64,000 nt of DNA from an uncultured Gammaproteobacteria bacterium (GCA_947259915.1 CAMYOC010000010.1:1-64000), one strand, 5' to 3'. Positions 8,640-18,458 are shown, counted from the stretch's first letter. The notes: generated from the sequence alone by a model not told the origin. Made by a program: numbers and translations.

Positions 8640-9224
8640 CTACTCAATAATGATATGCGGATCCTTCGTGCAGACGCCGGATACGATGCTGTATTTGTAG
8701 GGTCCAACTGGCGTGGCTGAGTTTACGGTTTTATCCATGATCTTTCCGCTCGGATTCGATTCAAGATAGTCAAACGGGCCGAAATAGATCCGATACACAA
8801 GATTGATCTTTTTGCCGTCAGAGCCGACCGCCTGCCAGGTTATCTTCTCATTGGCGGCATTGTTCCTGCAGATGCACGCCACGTTTGGAAGCGTCTTGTT
8901 CACACAGCCGTTGTCGCCCGATTCCACATCCAGCGGAAACTGGCATACCCCAGCGTCAACAAAAACGATATCCAGATCGATCTTCTTTGACTGTCCCGGT
9001 GGTCCACATGCCGGCATCGCGGTTGCAACGGCAGGTTGCCTCAATGACTTCGTCGTGAGGTTCAGCTCGGACACGGAACTCTCGAGCCCCTGAACCGATT
9101 CATCCAGGCTCTTTACCGTGTCGGTCGTCGCGCACCCGACGAGGCCAAACGTCGTGACTCCTACAATCAATATCCCGAACACAATCACCTGCTTGCGGGC
9201 GATAGATAGCAGCTTGTTGTTCAT
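8640..9224 (-). CDS. hypothetical lipoprotein
   Basis: Start taken at the ATG ending at 9224 because AGGAGAGAG lies directly upstream; an upstream ATG adds 11 residues and overlaps the regulator gene by four bases. The 194-residue product opens with a signal peptide and lipobox (LVGC) and then TTDTVKSLDESVQGLESSVS, a short heptad-like stretch that may form a coiled coil. The rest contains several Cys (ACGPPG, VCQFPL, CVNK, ACICRNN, GVCTKD) that could form disulfides in the periplasm. I do not recognise the family. It lies right after the winged-helix/TPR regulator on the same strand and is probably cotranscribed. Confidence 0.72.
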   Translation of the reverse strand: MNNKLLSIARKQVIVFGILIVGVTTFGLVGCATTDTVKSLDESVQGLESSVSELNLTTKSLRQPAVATAMPACGPPGQSKKIDLDIVFVDAGVCQFPLDVESGDNGCVNKTLPNVACICRNNAANEKITWQAVGSDGKKINLVYRIYFGPFDYLESNPSGKIMDKTVNSATPVGPYKYSIVSGVCTKDPHIIIE

Positions 9225-9253
9225 CTCTCTCTCCTGGTGGCTTACAGGGTGAC

Positions 9254-11554
9254 TCATTCCGGTGAGGCTTCCGCAATGACGATCTGTTTGAAACGTTCGC
9301 TATCCCGGATTGCTCCAAGGCCGGGCTCGACCGGCAGCAGGGGTCGTGGGAAGCCAAGTTCTACCGCCCGCTGTACCGCAGCCAGGGCCTCAATCTCATC
9401 CCCGGTAGTGGCGAACACCAGAGCGGCGTCATACTGCACATACATATTTTTCGGCGCGGCCGCCAGCGCAATTGCGATCTGCCTGAGCGCCTTAGCGTGC
9501 TGGCCGAGCCGGGAAAGGAAATAGGCGAGGCGGGACCGGGCCTCCGCGTCAGCGTCGTTTACCAGAAGCACTTCTTCTGCCCGTTGCGCGGCGGTCGCGT
9601 AGGCATCCTTACTCTCGGGCGCTGACATCGCACTGAGCGCCTCGGCAAGATGACCCCACATCCTGAAATCCGCCGGCGCGAATTCCAGCGCCGCACGGTA
9701 GTGCCCGACGGCCTTCTCGTATTCTCCAGCATAAAAGTACATGGTGCCGGTATTGCTATACGCGCCGCGGCCAGGTGTGAGCGCCAGTGACTGTTCAAAA
9801 TCCCCGGCAGCCTCGGCAAATCGCCCCTGCATGTAGTGAACACCACCGAGGTTGTTGTAACCATGGGGGTTGTCTGGCATCAGACTGACAACCTCGCTGA
9901 ACTGCATCTCCGCCTCGTCGAAGCGACCTGCGTCAAACAGGAAATCGCCATAGGCATTGTAGGCACGCCAGTCACCCGGCTCCAGATCGATGGCGCGACG
10001 ATAACTGGACTCGGCCTCGGCAGATCGATCCATCAGCGCCAGAACCTCGGCGCTACCGATGTATGCGTCGGCCTTGGCATTGTCTATTTCCGCTGCGCGC
10101 CAGAATGACTCATACGCACGTTCATAGTCTCCGTTGTAGCGATAGAGATTGCCGAGGGCCACGTAAACCTGAGCCGCAGAGACTCCGGTCTCCAGCGCGC
10201 GGATACAGGCCTCCTCTGCTTCCTTATAACGCGCTACGTTACGCTCAAGTTCGTACCATTCGAGATATGTGCCACACAGGCTGGCATGGGCCTCGACGAA
10301 GTCCGGATCCAGCTCGATCGCCTTCTTAAAGAGTGTTTCAGCCGCGGCAAGGTGTGTCTCCTCCCGGCTCAGGCGCAGATATCTGCGACCCTGCTGATAG
10401 CTGACATATGCCTGTTCGCTTGTCGTCGGGATCCTGTGGAGCCGTCGCTCTGATTCCTCGGACAGCTGGATATCCAGGGTGTCCGTGACCCGGCGCGCGA
10501 TCTCACCCACGACCTTGAGCCGCTCTGTCCATGGCACATCATAGACTTGCGACCAGAGATGAAAGCCCTGCTCGGCCTCGATCAATTGTGCTGTTATACG
10601 AAGCCGATCATTGTCGGCGCCGCAGCTGCCCTCGAGGATGTAGTTGACGCGCAGGCGCTCAGCAATTTCAGGCACCTGCAGGCTTGCTCCGGCCAGCGCC
10701 TCGGCCGAGGTTCTTGCGGCGATACGCAGTTCGCGAACGTTCGCCAGCGAATCAGTCAGTTCCTCCGTAAGCCAGCCACACGATCGCTCCGCACCCGCGG
10801 CGCTCAAATCGTCGAATGGCAGCACGGCCGCAGCCACCCTCTCTTCGGCCCAGAACTCCTCGCGAGTAAGGAGAAAGGCGGAGATGCCGGCTGCGATTGC
10901 AAGGGCCCCCCCGATCGCGACCGGCCGCCACACACGCGCCATGTTCGGCCAGCGATCCGCAGTCTCCGGGTCGAGAACAACGCCTTGCTCCGTAATCTCA
11001 AGCCACCAGGCCAGCACGATCACTATCGGGAAACCAGATGCGACGAGGATAACCAGGATGGTGAGAGCGTTATCCGGCAGCCACGGCACATCGCTTAGTA
11101 CATCGGCAACTTGCAACAGCAGCCAGCTGACCACGGTGTAAGCTGCGACGACCCGGAACACCTTGCGCCTCTTTAGCTCCCCGATGATACGCTGAACCGG
11201 AGACGGCGCCTCGTTGGTGATGGACTGGCTCGGAGTTACCGGTGCAATCAGTCGATGGCCTTGGTCATCACAACTTTCAATGTAGGCGGGATGGAGCGGA
11301 TCCTCATGCAAGCGATAGCGCAGTTCCTTGAGGCAACGCCTGACCGTTTCATCGCTGACAGAAGAATGCGGCCAAACATCCTCCGCCAACCGGCGAGACG
11401 TTATTAACTCACCGGCGTGCTCAGCCAGAAATACCAGCAATTTCATTGTCTGAGGATGCAGAACAGAAATGCCGGAAGCGCCGTGCAGCTCGCCCGCATC
11501 CGGCTTGACCTCATAATCGCCGAGGCGAAATCCTGCCTGCAGACCACGAGTCAC
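9254..11554 (-). CDS. transmembrane winged-helix/TPR transcription regulator (CadC-like)
   Basis: A 766-residue one-component regulator with a GTG start. Residues about 8-110 form an OmpR/CadC-type winged helix (YEVKPDAGELHG, LAEHAGELITSRRLAEDVWP, VRRCLKELRYRL). A region with three hydrophobic stretches follows (about 130-250: VAAYTVVSWLLLQVADVL, TILVILVASGFPIVIVLAWW, IGGALAIAAGISAFLL). The segment from about 265 to 375 resembles the FlgO/TolB-N-like domain found in such proteins (VAAAVLPFDDLSA, YILEGSCG). At least eight tetratricopeptide repeats fill the rest. These proteins sense at the membrane and bind DNA directly. The lipoprotein immediately downstream may be a target or partner; that is inference. 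Confidence 0.9.
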   Translation of the reverse strand: MTRGLQAGFRLGDYEVKPDAGELHGASGISVLHPQTMKLLVFLAEHAGELITSRRLAEDVWPHSSVSDETVRRCLKELRYRLHEDPLHPAYIESCDDQGHRLIAPVTPSQSITNEAPSPVQRIIGELKRRKVFRVVAAYTVVSWLLLQVADVLSDVPWLPDNALTILVILVASGFPIVIVLAWWLEITEQGVVLDPETADRWPNMARVWRPVAIGGALAIAAGISAFLLTREEFWAEERVAAAVLPFDDLSAAGAERSCGWLTEELTDSLANVRELRIAARTSAEALAGASLQVPEIAERLRVNYILEGSCGADNDRLRITAQLIEAEQGFHLWSQVYDVPWTERLKVVGEIARRVTDTLDIQLSEESERRLHRIPTTSEQAYVSYQQGRRYLRLSREETHLAAAETLFKKAIELDPDFVEAHASLCGTYLEWYELERNVARYKEAEEACIRALETGVSAAQVYVALGNLYRYNGDYERAYESFWRAAEIDNAKADAYIGSAEVLALMDRSAEAESSYRRAIDLEPGDWRAYNAYGDFLFDAGRFDEAEMQFSEVVSLMPDNPHGYNNLGGVHYMQGRFAEAAGDFEQSLALTPGRGAYSNTGTMYFYAGEYEKAVGHYRAALEFAPADFRMWGHLAEALSAMSAPESKDAYATAAQRAEEVLLVNDADAEARSRLAYFLSRLGQHAKALRQIAIALAAAPKNMYVQYDAALVFATTGDEIEALAAVQRAVELGFPRPLLPVEPGLGAIRDSERFKQIVIAEASPE

Positions 11555-11793
11555 ACTCTCGCACTCCCCCGTCTCTGGCCCTGATTCACATTCCGATAGT
11601 AGTACACGCCTTCGGCAAGCGCCCGTCTATGAACTTCCGATCAATACGCCTGCCTTGTCGCCGTGCGGTGAGACCGCATCATTTGTCGGAGACCCTGCAC
11701 TCTAACGACTAATGACGGCCGTCGCACGCGATGATGGTGCGCTCAGGTCTTTACGCAGGTTGTCAGGACATCAGCGGCGGCGGATGCCCCGAC
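11555..11793. other. intergenic region between DUF900 gene and regulator
   Basis: About 240 bases with no gene recognised. Both flanking genes run on the minus strand, so it should hold the promoter of the regulator gene, but I see no clear -35/-10 pair. Confidence 0.35.
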
Positions 11794-13128
11794 TTACTCA
11801 GCGGCCTGTCGTTCCTGATAGGCCCTGGCAAAGTTAGGACTGACCTTGACCAGCGCGGCCCACAGTCGATTGATGTAGTCCGGCGGAAACTGCCAGACCG
11901 GCAGGTCAGGGCTTCGCACCAGGCCACGCTGCTCCGCCGACAGGTCGTACATCAGCGTCATCAGGATATCGCTGCTGACCCAGGGGCTGCGGCGGAAGTA
12001 GGCGTGGCCATTGCCGGTGCTGGCGCCCTCCGCATCAGACACGTCGATCAGACTCAGATGGTCGACCCGGTCGCTGAACAGGCGCCGGATCGACGGCGCC
12101 AGAGATTCGTCGTCGAGCATCTGGCCGAGACGTTTGCGGCGGGTCAGCCAGCGCGCGAAACCCAGCGCCTTGTCATGCTCCGAAACATACACGCTCAGAT
12201 GACGCGGCACGTCCAGCGCGCCATCTGCGACGTAGGCGGCGAAGACTTCCCGGTCCAGATCGCTGCCGACCAGTATAAGTTGCCCGAGTCGTAGTTCCGA
12301 CTGGATCTGTTCCCGGCTTTGATCGTGATACATCAGCGCCAGTTGCTCGTAGGCACGCGCAACCATCCGGGTGCCGTTACTGAAACCGATCACATTGATC
12401 GATTCGGCATCCGTGTTCTCAGCCAGATATTGCAGAAATTTGCGGAAATGGCGCGCATAGCCATTGGACGTATCGGTGTCGCGGATCCAGGCCCAACGGC
12501 TGGGCGTGGACGGCCATGCATAGCCGATCATCACACCGTCATAGCCGAGAAAATGCCACAGCTCGGTGGCGACCAGCATCGGATTCTCGAACACGACCTT
12601 GAAGCCGTGCACATAGATGTTGATGTCCTTGCGCGTAGAGCGGGCCAGCTGCTGGTTTACCGCCTCGGCGAATTCCTCGTCCCCGTCCAGCGCCTCCGCA
12701 TCAAAATCTTCCCGTTCCGCAAAACCCGGGATGGTCGACTCCAGAATACCGTACTCGTGAACACCGGTGACCCGCAGCGGATACTTGTCGCCGCGGTCCT
12801 TGACCAGCGAGACCTCCCGTATCTCGTCCCAGTTGACATCGGACTCGTGCAGCGAGATGCGGGCTACGCCGAGCCTCAGGACCTTGCCGCGTTCGTTCAG
12901 ATAGTACTGCTCCCGATCGCCCGGTGAACTCGGTGCCCGGTCGGTGGCATAGAGCAGACCGCGATAGGGGATCTCCTTCATCGGATCCGCCTCGGGCAGG
13001 GGATTCAGCATCCCGTCGTCATAGACGTCGGGCGGCGGCATCAGGTCGAGCTGATCCCGGACGGGCCCGGCGCAACCAGCGATCATCAGCGCGGCGAGGA
13101 CGGCAATATGAGCAATCCTTGTTCTCAT
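11794..13128 (-). CDS. DUF900-type alpha/beta hydrolase lipoprotein
   Basis: The start ending at 13128 is chosen because it gives a signal peptide with lipobox (MRTRIAHIAVLAALMIAGC); 45 upstream codons would otherwise precede it. The 444-residue product has the DUF900 alpha/beta-hydrolase core: INIYVHGFKVVFENP (residues about 170-183), the GYAWPS strand and the nucleophile elbow INVIGFSNGTR with Ser250. The C-terminal segment HAYFRRSPWVSSDI is shared with the remnant at 8084-8399. Substrate unknown; hydrolases of this family are poorly characterised. Divergent from the zinc-finger gene at 13262. Confidence 0.87.
   Translation of the reverse strand: MRTRIAHIAVLAALMIAGCAGPVRDQLDLMPPPDVYDDGMLNPLPEADPMKEIPYRGLLYATDRAPSSPGDREQYYLNERGKVLRLGVARISLHESDVNWDEIREVSLVKDRGDKYPLRVTGVHEYGILESTIPGFAEREDFDAEALDGDEEFAEAVNQQLARSTRKDINIYVHGFKVVFENPMLVATELWHFLGYDGVMIGYAWPSTPSRWAWIRDTDTSNGYARHFRKFLQYLAENTDAESINVIGFSNGTRMVARAYEQLALMYHDQSREQIQSELRLGQLILVGSDLDREVFAAYVADGALDVPRHLSVYVSEHDKALGFARWLTRRKRLGQMLDDESLAPSIRRLFSDRVDHLSLIDVSDAEGASTGNGHAYFRRSPWVSSDILMTLMYDLSAEQRGLVRSPDLPVWQFPPDYINRLWAALVKVSPNFARAYQERQAAE
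11851..12100. repeat. 250-base direct repeat, copy 2 (inside intact gene)
   Basis: Matches 8150-8399 with seven mismatches by eye. This copy lies inside the intact DUF900 hydrolase gene. Confidence 0.9.
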
Positions 13129-13261
13129 GCGGGCGATCTTAGCGCAGGGCGCAAGCGCGCCAAAATGCTGCGCCTCGTCGAATTGACCCACCGTTGCGGC
13201 GTCATGCGCTACCTTTAGGAGTGACGAGCCCATTTCCACACCGCGGGGACATTGAGGTCTC

Positions 13262-13600
13262 ATGAATCAGACTGACATCGATCGATTCCGGCAACAGCTG
13301 CTCGCGCTGCAGTCAGAACTCCGGGCGCAGGAGGAATCCACGCGGACGGAGAGTGAACCGGTGGAACTCGATCAGGCGCGGGTCGGCCGTCTATCGCGGA
13401 TGGACGCCCTGCAGACCCAACAGATGGCGCTGGAGACGAGCCGGCGGCGTCAGGTCCAGCTACAGAAGATCGAAGGTGCTTTAAAACGCATCGAATCCGG
13501 TGACTTCGGCGACTGCTTTGTCTGCGCCGAGGAGATCGATCTGCGCCGACTCGAGGTCGATCCGACGAATACCCGCTGTATCCGTTGTGCGGAAGCGTAG
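13262..13600 (+). CDS. DksA/TraR-type zinc-finger protein
   Basis: A 112-residue protein with a long N-terminal coiled coil (residues about 5-80, rich in Gln, Glu and Arg) and a C-terminal four-Cys finger: CFVC at about 92-95 and CIRC at 106-109, embedded in SGDFGDCFVC and the family ending TRCIRCAE. DksA relatives insert into the RNA polymerase secondary channel. This one is shorter than DksA (151 residues) and belongs to the group of small TraR/DksA-like proteins. Whether it acts with ppGpp is not known. Confidence 0.88.
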   Translation: MNQTDIDRFRQQLLALQSELRAQEESTRTESEPVELDQARVGRLSRMDALQTQQMALETSRRRQVQLQKIEGALKRIESGDFGDCFVCAEEIDLRRLEVDPTNTRCIRCAEA

Positions 13601-13631
13601 CGGGACAGCCAGACCGGCTAACATACCAAAC

Positions 13632-13676
13632 ATGAACGATGCGGATTTTGCGCCCGCCTGGAGCGACCTCGAATGA
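13632..13676 (+). CDS. possible 14-codon upstream ORF coupled to yaiI
   Basis: The frame ATG AAC GAT GCG... encodes [14 protein letters not shown] and its TGA overlaps the ATG of the next gene (ATGA). The ribosome site of yaiI (GGAG) lies inside it. No strong ribosome site precedes it, so this may be chance. Confidence 0.3.
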   Translation: MNDADFAPAWSDLE

Positions 13677-14128
13677 ACATCTGGGTAGACGCGGACGCCT
13701 GTCCCGCGGTGATCAAAAACATCCTGTTCAAGGCAGCCGAGCGGACCGGGATCGCGCTGATCCTGGTGGCCAATCAGCCGATGTCCGTGCCCCGTTCACC
13801 CCATATCCGCACGCTCCAGGTCGCCGCTGGCTTTGATGTAGCGGACAACGAGATCGTCAAACGGATGAGCGCCGGCGATCTGGTGATCACCGCGGATATC
13901 CCCCTGGCTGACGAGGTGATTACGAACGGCGGACATGCGCTCAATCCACGCGGAGAGCTCTACTCCGCCGACAACATCAAAGCGCGTCTGAATATGCGCG
14001 ACTTTATGGACACCATGCGCGCCAGCGGTATCCACACGGGTGGTCCGGCTGCTCTGAGTCAGGCCGACCGTCAGGCGTTTGCCAATAATCTGAATAGTCT
14101 GCTGACCCGTTTCCTGGCGGACGGATAG
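13673..14128 (+). CDS. yaiI: YaiI/UPF0178 family protein
   Basis: A 151-residue protein that matches the UPF0178 (DUF188) family end to end: it opens with [11 protein letters not shown] and contains [24 protein letters not shown], the ARGELY-like segment [16 protein letters not shown] and the late [18 protein letters not shown]. The acidic DADACP start and ITADIPLA suggest a PIN-like nuclease fold, but the function is not established. GGAG precedes the ATG. Confidence 0.92.
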   Translation: MNIWVDADACPAVIKNILFKAAERTGIALILVANQPMSVPRSPHIRTLQVAAGFDVADNEIVKRMSAGDLVITADIPLADEVITNGGHALNPRGELYSADNIKARLNMRDFMDTMRASGIHTGGPAALSQADRQAFANNLNSLLTRFLADG

Positions 14129-14166
14129 GGGAATAGGTCGCGAGAAGATGGATCCCGCGTCTGGGC

Positions 14167-15552
14167 TCAGGTCTTCTGACCGAGCTGGCGCACCAGACTC
14201 AAGGCCATCCAGCCGACCAGGGCAACGCCGAGAACCAGGGCGATCCACAGACTGACCGTGGCCAGATCGATGCGGCGGGCGGCTACCAGTTTGCTGCTGC
14301 CGGCCAATGGATAACGGTCACCAAGACGCGCGTCTGAACCGCGGCCGGTGTCGCGCAGCATGCCGAGGATACCGGCGTCACCGAACGCGACTTCCTGGGG
14401 GAATCCCTCGAGCGCATCAGCCGCACGCCCCGCGGCCACGGTATAGGGCCCCTGACCCTGAGCCACAAACAACAGGCGGTCGGGCCGCCAGCCCAGACGC
14501 AGCCGCACCGGCGTGTCGGTGCGGCCCTTGTCGATGACGACCTTCCAGCGATTCGCGCGCAGCGGGCTCACCGCTTGCGAAGGGCTGGCGACCGCATCGC
14601 CACCTCGCCGCCAGTGATAAAACAGCCCCTGATGCACCCGCAACCATCGCTCGCCGGGCTCTGACCAGGCCTGGACGCTGCCGCGGATCACTACATTATC
14701 GTCGGGAAACGACAGCTCGATGCGTTCCACCAGCGGACTGCCTGTCATCTCGAACATCCAGGCACCGTCCTCGTTGCGATCGGCGTCCAGTTCCAGCCAC
14801 TCCAGTTCGACCTCATCACCGTTTTGATGAAAGTAGCCGGTCGCATGGCGCAAGGACCATCCGGCGGGCAGGCCGCTCCAGCTGATACGCAGGTATTTGT
14901 ATTGGCCGGATCGCAAGGTGACGCGGTTGGCGCTGATACGGGCTTCGCCGTCGTTGAGGTTTGCCACGGCGCCATCACCCACTGCGGTCCAGGCTTCCAG
15001 ATCCTTGCTTCCCATGACCTCCACCCTGCCGATAAAGGTCTTGTCCGTGGGCTCCCAGCCGAGCTCCAGGGCTTCGAGTGGGTGATCGAGCGCACGCAAG
15101 TCGAGAATGTAGTACGCCGGCTGCGTCGGCGCTGGGTCGCCAGCCGGTGCCGTCGTCGTTGTGTTCAATTCCAGCTGGGTGCCGTTCGCGTCACGCTGCA
15201 GCAGCAGGCGAATGTCGTCGGGCTGGCTCGGTGCGTCTCGCATCAGCGGGAACACCCGCAACGCGACACGCTGTTCCGCCGGCTCCGGTCGGCGCGCCGG
15301 GCGTTCGACCACTCGCGGCACCGGCTGGCCGTTGGCATCGTAGACACCGAGGTCCCGCAGACGAGGATCCGACACCGAGTCATAGACGATAAACGGCAGC
15401 TTGAGGCGATAATAGTCCGCCATCTGCCCGGTCTGCACCGGGAAGCCATAGGCATACTCGCCCATCTCCGGCACATCGGCCGCCAGCGTCTCGCCCAGCG
15501 GCAAGCACAGCCCCAGACACGCCCAGACCCCTATGTGAACCATGCGTCTCAT
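14167..15552 (-). CDS. DUF3999 domain protein
   Basis: A 461-residue exported protein: signal peptide at the N terminus (HIGVWACLGLCLPLGETLA), a large beta-rich region with the DUF3999 pattern (YILDLRALDHPLEALELGW, RYLRIS-like SGQYKYLRISWSG), and a single C-terminal helix (LWIALVLGVALVGWMALSLV) that anchors it to the inner membrane. Its start overlaps the stop of the DUF2339 gene by four bases (ATGA), so the two are translationally coupled. DUF2339 and DUF3999 genes are often neighbours; their joint role is unknown. Confidence 0.87.
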   Translation of the reverse strand: MRRMVHIGVWACLGLCLPLGETLAADVPEMGEYAYGFPVQTGQMADYYRLKLPFIVYDSVSDPRLRDLGVYDANGQPVPRVVERPARRPEPAEQRVALRVFPLMRDAPSQPDDIRLLLQRDANGTQLELNTTTTAPAGDPAPTQPAYYILDLRALDHPLEALELGWEPTDKTFIGRVEVMGSKDLEAWTAVGDGAVANLNDGEARISANRVTLRSGQYKYLRISWSGLPAGWSLRHATGYFHQNGDEVELEWLELDADRNEDGAWMFEMTGSPLVERIELSFPDDNVVIRGSVQAWSEPGERWLRVHQGLFYHWRRGGDAVASPSQAVSPLRANRWKVVIDKGRTDTPVRLRLGWRPDRLLFVAQGQGPYTVAAGRAADALEGFPQEVAFGDAGILGMLRDTGRGSDARLGDRYPLAGSSKLVAARRIDLATVSLWIALVLGVALVGWMALSLVRQLGQKT

Positions 15553-18257
15553 TCGGCTTTCTCCACGGTCTCCCGGGGTGGCGCCGGCGCAAAATACCCC
15601 ACGATCAGCAACAGGGCGCCGACGCCGATAAACGATACGATCCGCGCGACCGTCTCGGTATTACCGAGATCCACAAGGAACAGCTTGACCACGACCAGCG
15701 CCATCAATCCGGCACCGGCAAGCCAGATAATACGCCGGTGCCGGCGCGCACCCAGCACCATCCCGAATACGCCCAGCATGCCCCAGTAGATCGAAAGCGC
15801 GGCCTGGATCGCGACTGAGCCGAACAGCGACGATGCCCGCCAGCTCAGGCCCGAATACTGCATCACGCCGCGCATCACCGCGATCGTGGTTAGACCAAAA
15901 GCGAACGCGCCCAGCGCTATCCAGGCGATCTTCCATGTTTCAGCATCGAACCAGCCGCCTTCCGCGCGCAGACGCAACAGCCAGCGCAGACCCATCAGCA
16001 ATGCCACCAGGGTGGCAATATCAAACGGATTGAGCACCGGCAGGTAGCTCAGTGGCGCCGGGTTGCCGGGCAACTCCCAAACCATGGCCGTGACGAAACA
16101 CAGTTCACCAAGGATCAGCACGCCGGCAGCGATCAGATAAGCCCGCCAGTGCCGGCTCACCGGCCAGGACAATTTGCCACCGCTAAACAGGATGCCTGCA
16201 GCAAACGCGGCCGGCACCAGACTTGCGGCACTTCCCGCCCAGACTTGTGACAACGGCGCATGATCAACCTGCCAGAAGACCTCCCAGAACAACAACATGG
16301 CCAGGGCGATCACGGTGGCGATGTGCCAGCCGCCGACGACCTTTGCCGAGCGCGCCTCATAGTCCAGCAGGATCTTCATCTGCACCCAGATCGCGGCAGC
16401 CCAGCAGACGAGGCCCCAGGTAACAAAGGGATGGCGATTGTTGAGTAAATACACAAAGCCGACCAGTATCTGCAATGGCAGATGCGCCTGGGTGGCGATC
16501 CGCGCCATGGACCAGCGCAACCGCTCAGCGACCAGCGTACAAAGCAGGCCGCTGCCGGCGACAAACAGCGTCAGCAGATGCGTCTCATTGGCGCCAGAGG
16601 CCCGGTCTTCGATCTCAAACGTGCCGCTGCCCAGCCACCAGGCGGCGCCCCAGACGAACAACCCCACCGCGACGACACGCTGCCACCACTGTGGATCGTC
16701 CTCGTTCGACAACAAACGCGCCGCAAGCAGCGACGAAGACGCAATCAACAGCCCGCCCAGCAGGTTGCCGTTCAGGATCGGCAAACCCACCCCGCTATGC
16801 CAGCCGTACTCTACGAACGAGAGGCCGGCGAGGAGCACCAGGGCGGCACCGGCCAGCTTCGGCAACAGATGATTCTGGCGCGTGCCGACCCAGACCAGCG
16901 CCGCACCCTCGAGCGCCCAGGCGGCGGCGGTCCAGCGTGCGTCCAGCGCCAGGGGTATGGCTATAGTCGCAAAGGCGACGGCCAGAGCCAGAAAGGACTC
17001 TGTCAGCAGACGCAGTGTCTCGCGATGAGAGCGCCACAACCAGGTGGCCAGACCCGCGTAAAAAATACCGACCGCGACCGCACTGATAGCGAGGCCGTAC
17101 TCGGTGTCCCGGACCAGATACGCTTGCAGCGCGAAGGTGATCACCGGCGTACCAAACACGATGGTGCCGTCTACCAGACCACTGAGCCTTGGCGGCTGGC
17201 GTAGCGCAAACAACACGACCACGGCCTGATAGAGCAGGAAGTGAAGGATCAAAAACGGCTCGGTGGAAGCAAAAAACTCGGGCCGGTAGTAGCGGTAACC
17301 CCACATGGAACCGATCACGAAGGTAAACAGGAAACCGAGGACATTGAGTTCGCGCCAGGCGCGGAACCGGGCGATACCGAGGATCGCCAGGTTCAGGACC
17401 AGGTAGTAGCTGAACAGCGCGACGTGATCCCCGCTGCCGGTCGACACCAGTACTGGTGCCAGGAAGCCACCGACGATGCCAAGAACCGCCAGCGCCCGGG
17501 CATCCTGGAGCAATGCGATGACACCAGCGAATGCCGTCAGCGCCACCAGCAGGAAAAACGCTGGTGTCGGCGGCAACAGATCATACAGCCGGAACGCGGC
17601 AAAGATCGTCAGATACAGGACGCCGACGCCGCCGCCCTGCAGACTCAGACCGTAGACCCGGAGCCGCTCTCGCAGATGCCAGCCAAACGCGAGCAGGCCG
17701 ATGGCGGCAGCGGCGACGAGCAGCAGCCGGATCTCGATGGGCACCACAAACATCTGCTGCTCGACCGCATACTTGAGCAGGAATGCGACGCCAAAAAAGG
17801 ACACGAGCACACCCAGCTTGACCGGAACATTGCCAGTCGTCAGCCAGCCCTTGGCAGCGCGTATCAGACGCTCTTCGACAGTGGGTGCCCGCCTCGACGG
17901 CCGTGCCGGCCGCTCGGGCGGGCTCTCGTCTGCGCGGGCACGGGCTTTCCCGGGCGGCGTCCAGGTAGATGCAGGCGCTGTTTCGGCTTGCGGCTCTGGT
18001 TCAAACGCGGGATCTCGCTTCCGCCCAGCCGGCGCGGCAGGCGCAACGACGGGAGCAGGCGCCGTGGCGGCGGCCGCGGCCGGCTGCCTTTGGGCTCCTG
18101 CCTCCTGTTCCAGCCGTTTCAGCCGTTCGTCGAGTTCGCGAACCCGAACCAGCAGCAAGCCGAAGGCAATACCGACCAACATGCCAAGAACTACATTGCC
18201 CATGCCCGCGACAAAGACGCCCACGACCGCACCAATTACCGCCAGGCCTTTCTTCAT
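15549..18257 (-). CDS. DUF2339 polytopic membrane protein
   Basis: A 902-residue membrane protein. The N terminus is one hydrophobic segment (VIGAVVGVFVAGMGNVVLG) followed by a short coiled coil (RELDERLKRLEQEAGAQR) and a Pro/Ala-rich linker. From about residue 145 to the end there are some twenty-plus hydrophobic helices, typical of DUF2339 proteins (WLTTGNVPVKLGVLVSFFGV, LSLQGGGVGVLYLTIF). It is coupled by a four-base overlap to the DUF3999 gene. Such proteins are suspected to act in envelope processes, but no function is established. Confidence 0.88.
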   Translation of the reverse strand: MKKGLAVIGAVVGVFVAGMGNVVLGMLVGIAFGLLLVRVRELDERLKRLEQEAGAQRQPAAAAATAPAPVVAPAAPAGRKRDPAFEPEPQAETAPASTWTPPGKARARADESPPERPARPSRRAPTVEERLIRAAKGWLTTGNVPVKLGVLVSFFGVAFLLKYAVEQQMFVVPIEIRLLLVAAAAIGLLAFGWHLRERLRVYGLSLQGGGVGVLYLTIFAAFRLYDLLPPTPAFFLLVALTAFAGVIALLQDARALAVLGIVGGFLAPVLVSTGSGDHVALFSYYLVLNLAILGIARFRAWRELNVLGFLFTFVIGSMWGYRYYRPEFFASTEPFLILHFLLYQAVVVLFALRQPPRLSGLVDGTIVFGTPVITFALQAYLVRDTEYGLAISAVAVGIFYAGLATWLWRSHRETLRLLTESFLALAVAFATIAIPLALDARWTAAAWALEGAALVWVGTRQNHLLPKLAGAALVLLAGLSFVEYGWHSGVGLPILNGNLLGGLLIASSSLLAARLLSNEDDPQWWQRVVAVGLFVWGAAWWLGSGTFEIEDRASGANETHLLTLFVAGSGLLCTLVAERLRWSMARIATQAHLPLQILVGFVYLLNNRHPFVTWGLVCWAAAIWVQMKILLDYEARSAKVVGGWHIATVIALAMLLFWEVFWQVDHAPLSQVWAGSAASLVPAAFAAGILFSGGKLSWPVSRHWRAYLIAAGVLILGELCFVTAMVWELPGNPAPLSYLPVLNPFDIATLVALLMGLRWLLRLRAEGGWFDAETWKIAWIALGAFAFGLTTIAVMRGVMQYSGLSWRASSLFGSVAIQAALSIYWGMLGVFGMVLGARRHRRIIWLAGAGLMALVVVKLFLVDLGNTETVARIVSFIGVGALLLIVGYFAPAPPRETVEKAE

Positions 18258-18458
18258 GCTGTTCCCTTCGCCGTCAGGCGAGGTTACCTCTAGATCGCGG
18301 AACTATAGCAAGGCACTCCCGGGACAAGGCGGTACGCAGTTGGCAAAACAAGGAGTTCAGTCGTGATAAAAGATGGGGAGGCAAATTCCGAGCCACAGGC
18401 TACCTCTGTCACAAGCAGGGAAACTGCGCCTGATCTCGCTCGGCTGTGTGCGGAAACA
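18258..18458. other. intergenic region upstream of DUF2339 gene
   Basis: About 200 bases with no gene. It must carry the promoter of the DUF2339-DUF3999 operon; no clear -10/-35 pair is visible. Confidence 0.35.

Noticed and set aside
8303..8650. Plus-strand frame of 115 codons in the remnant region
   Set aside because: It runs antisense to the hydrolase remnant and continues into featureless sequence; no domain seen.
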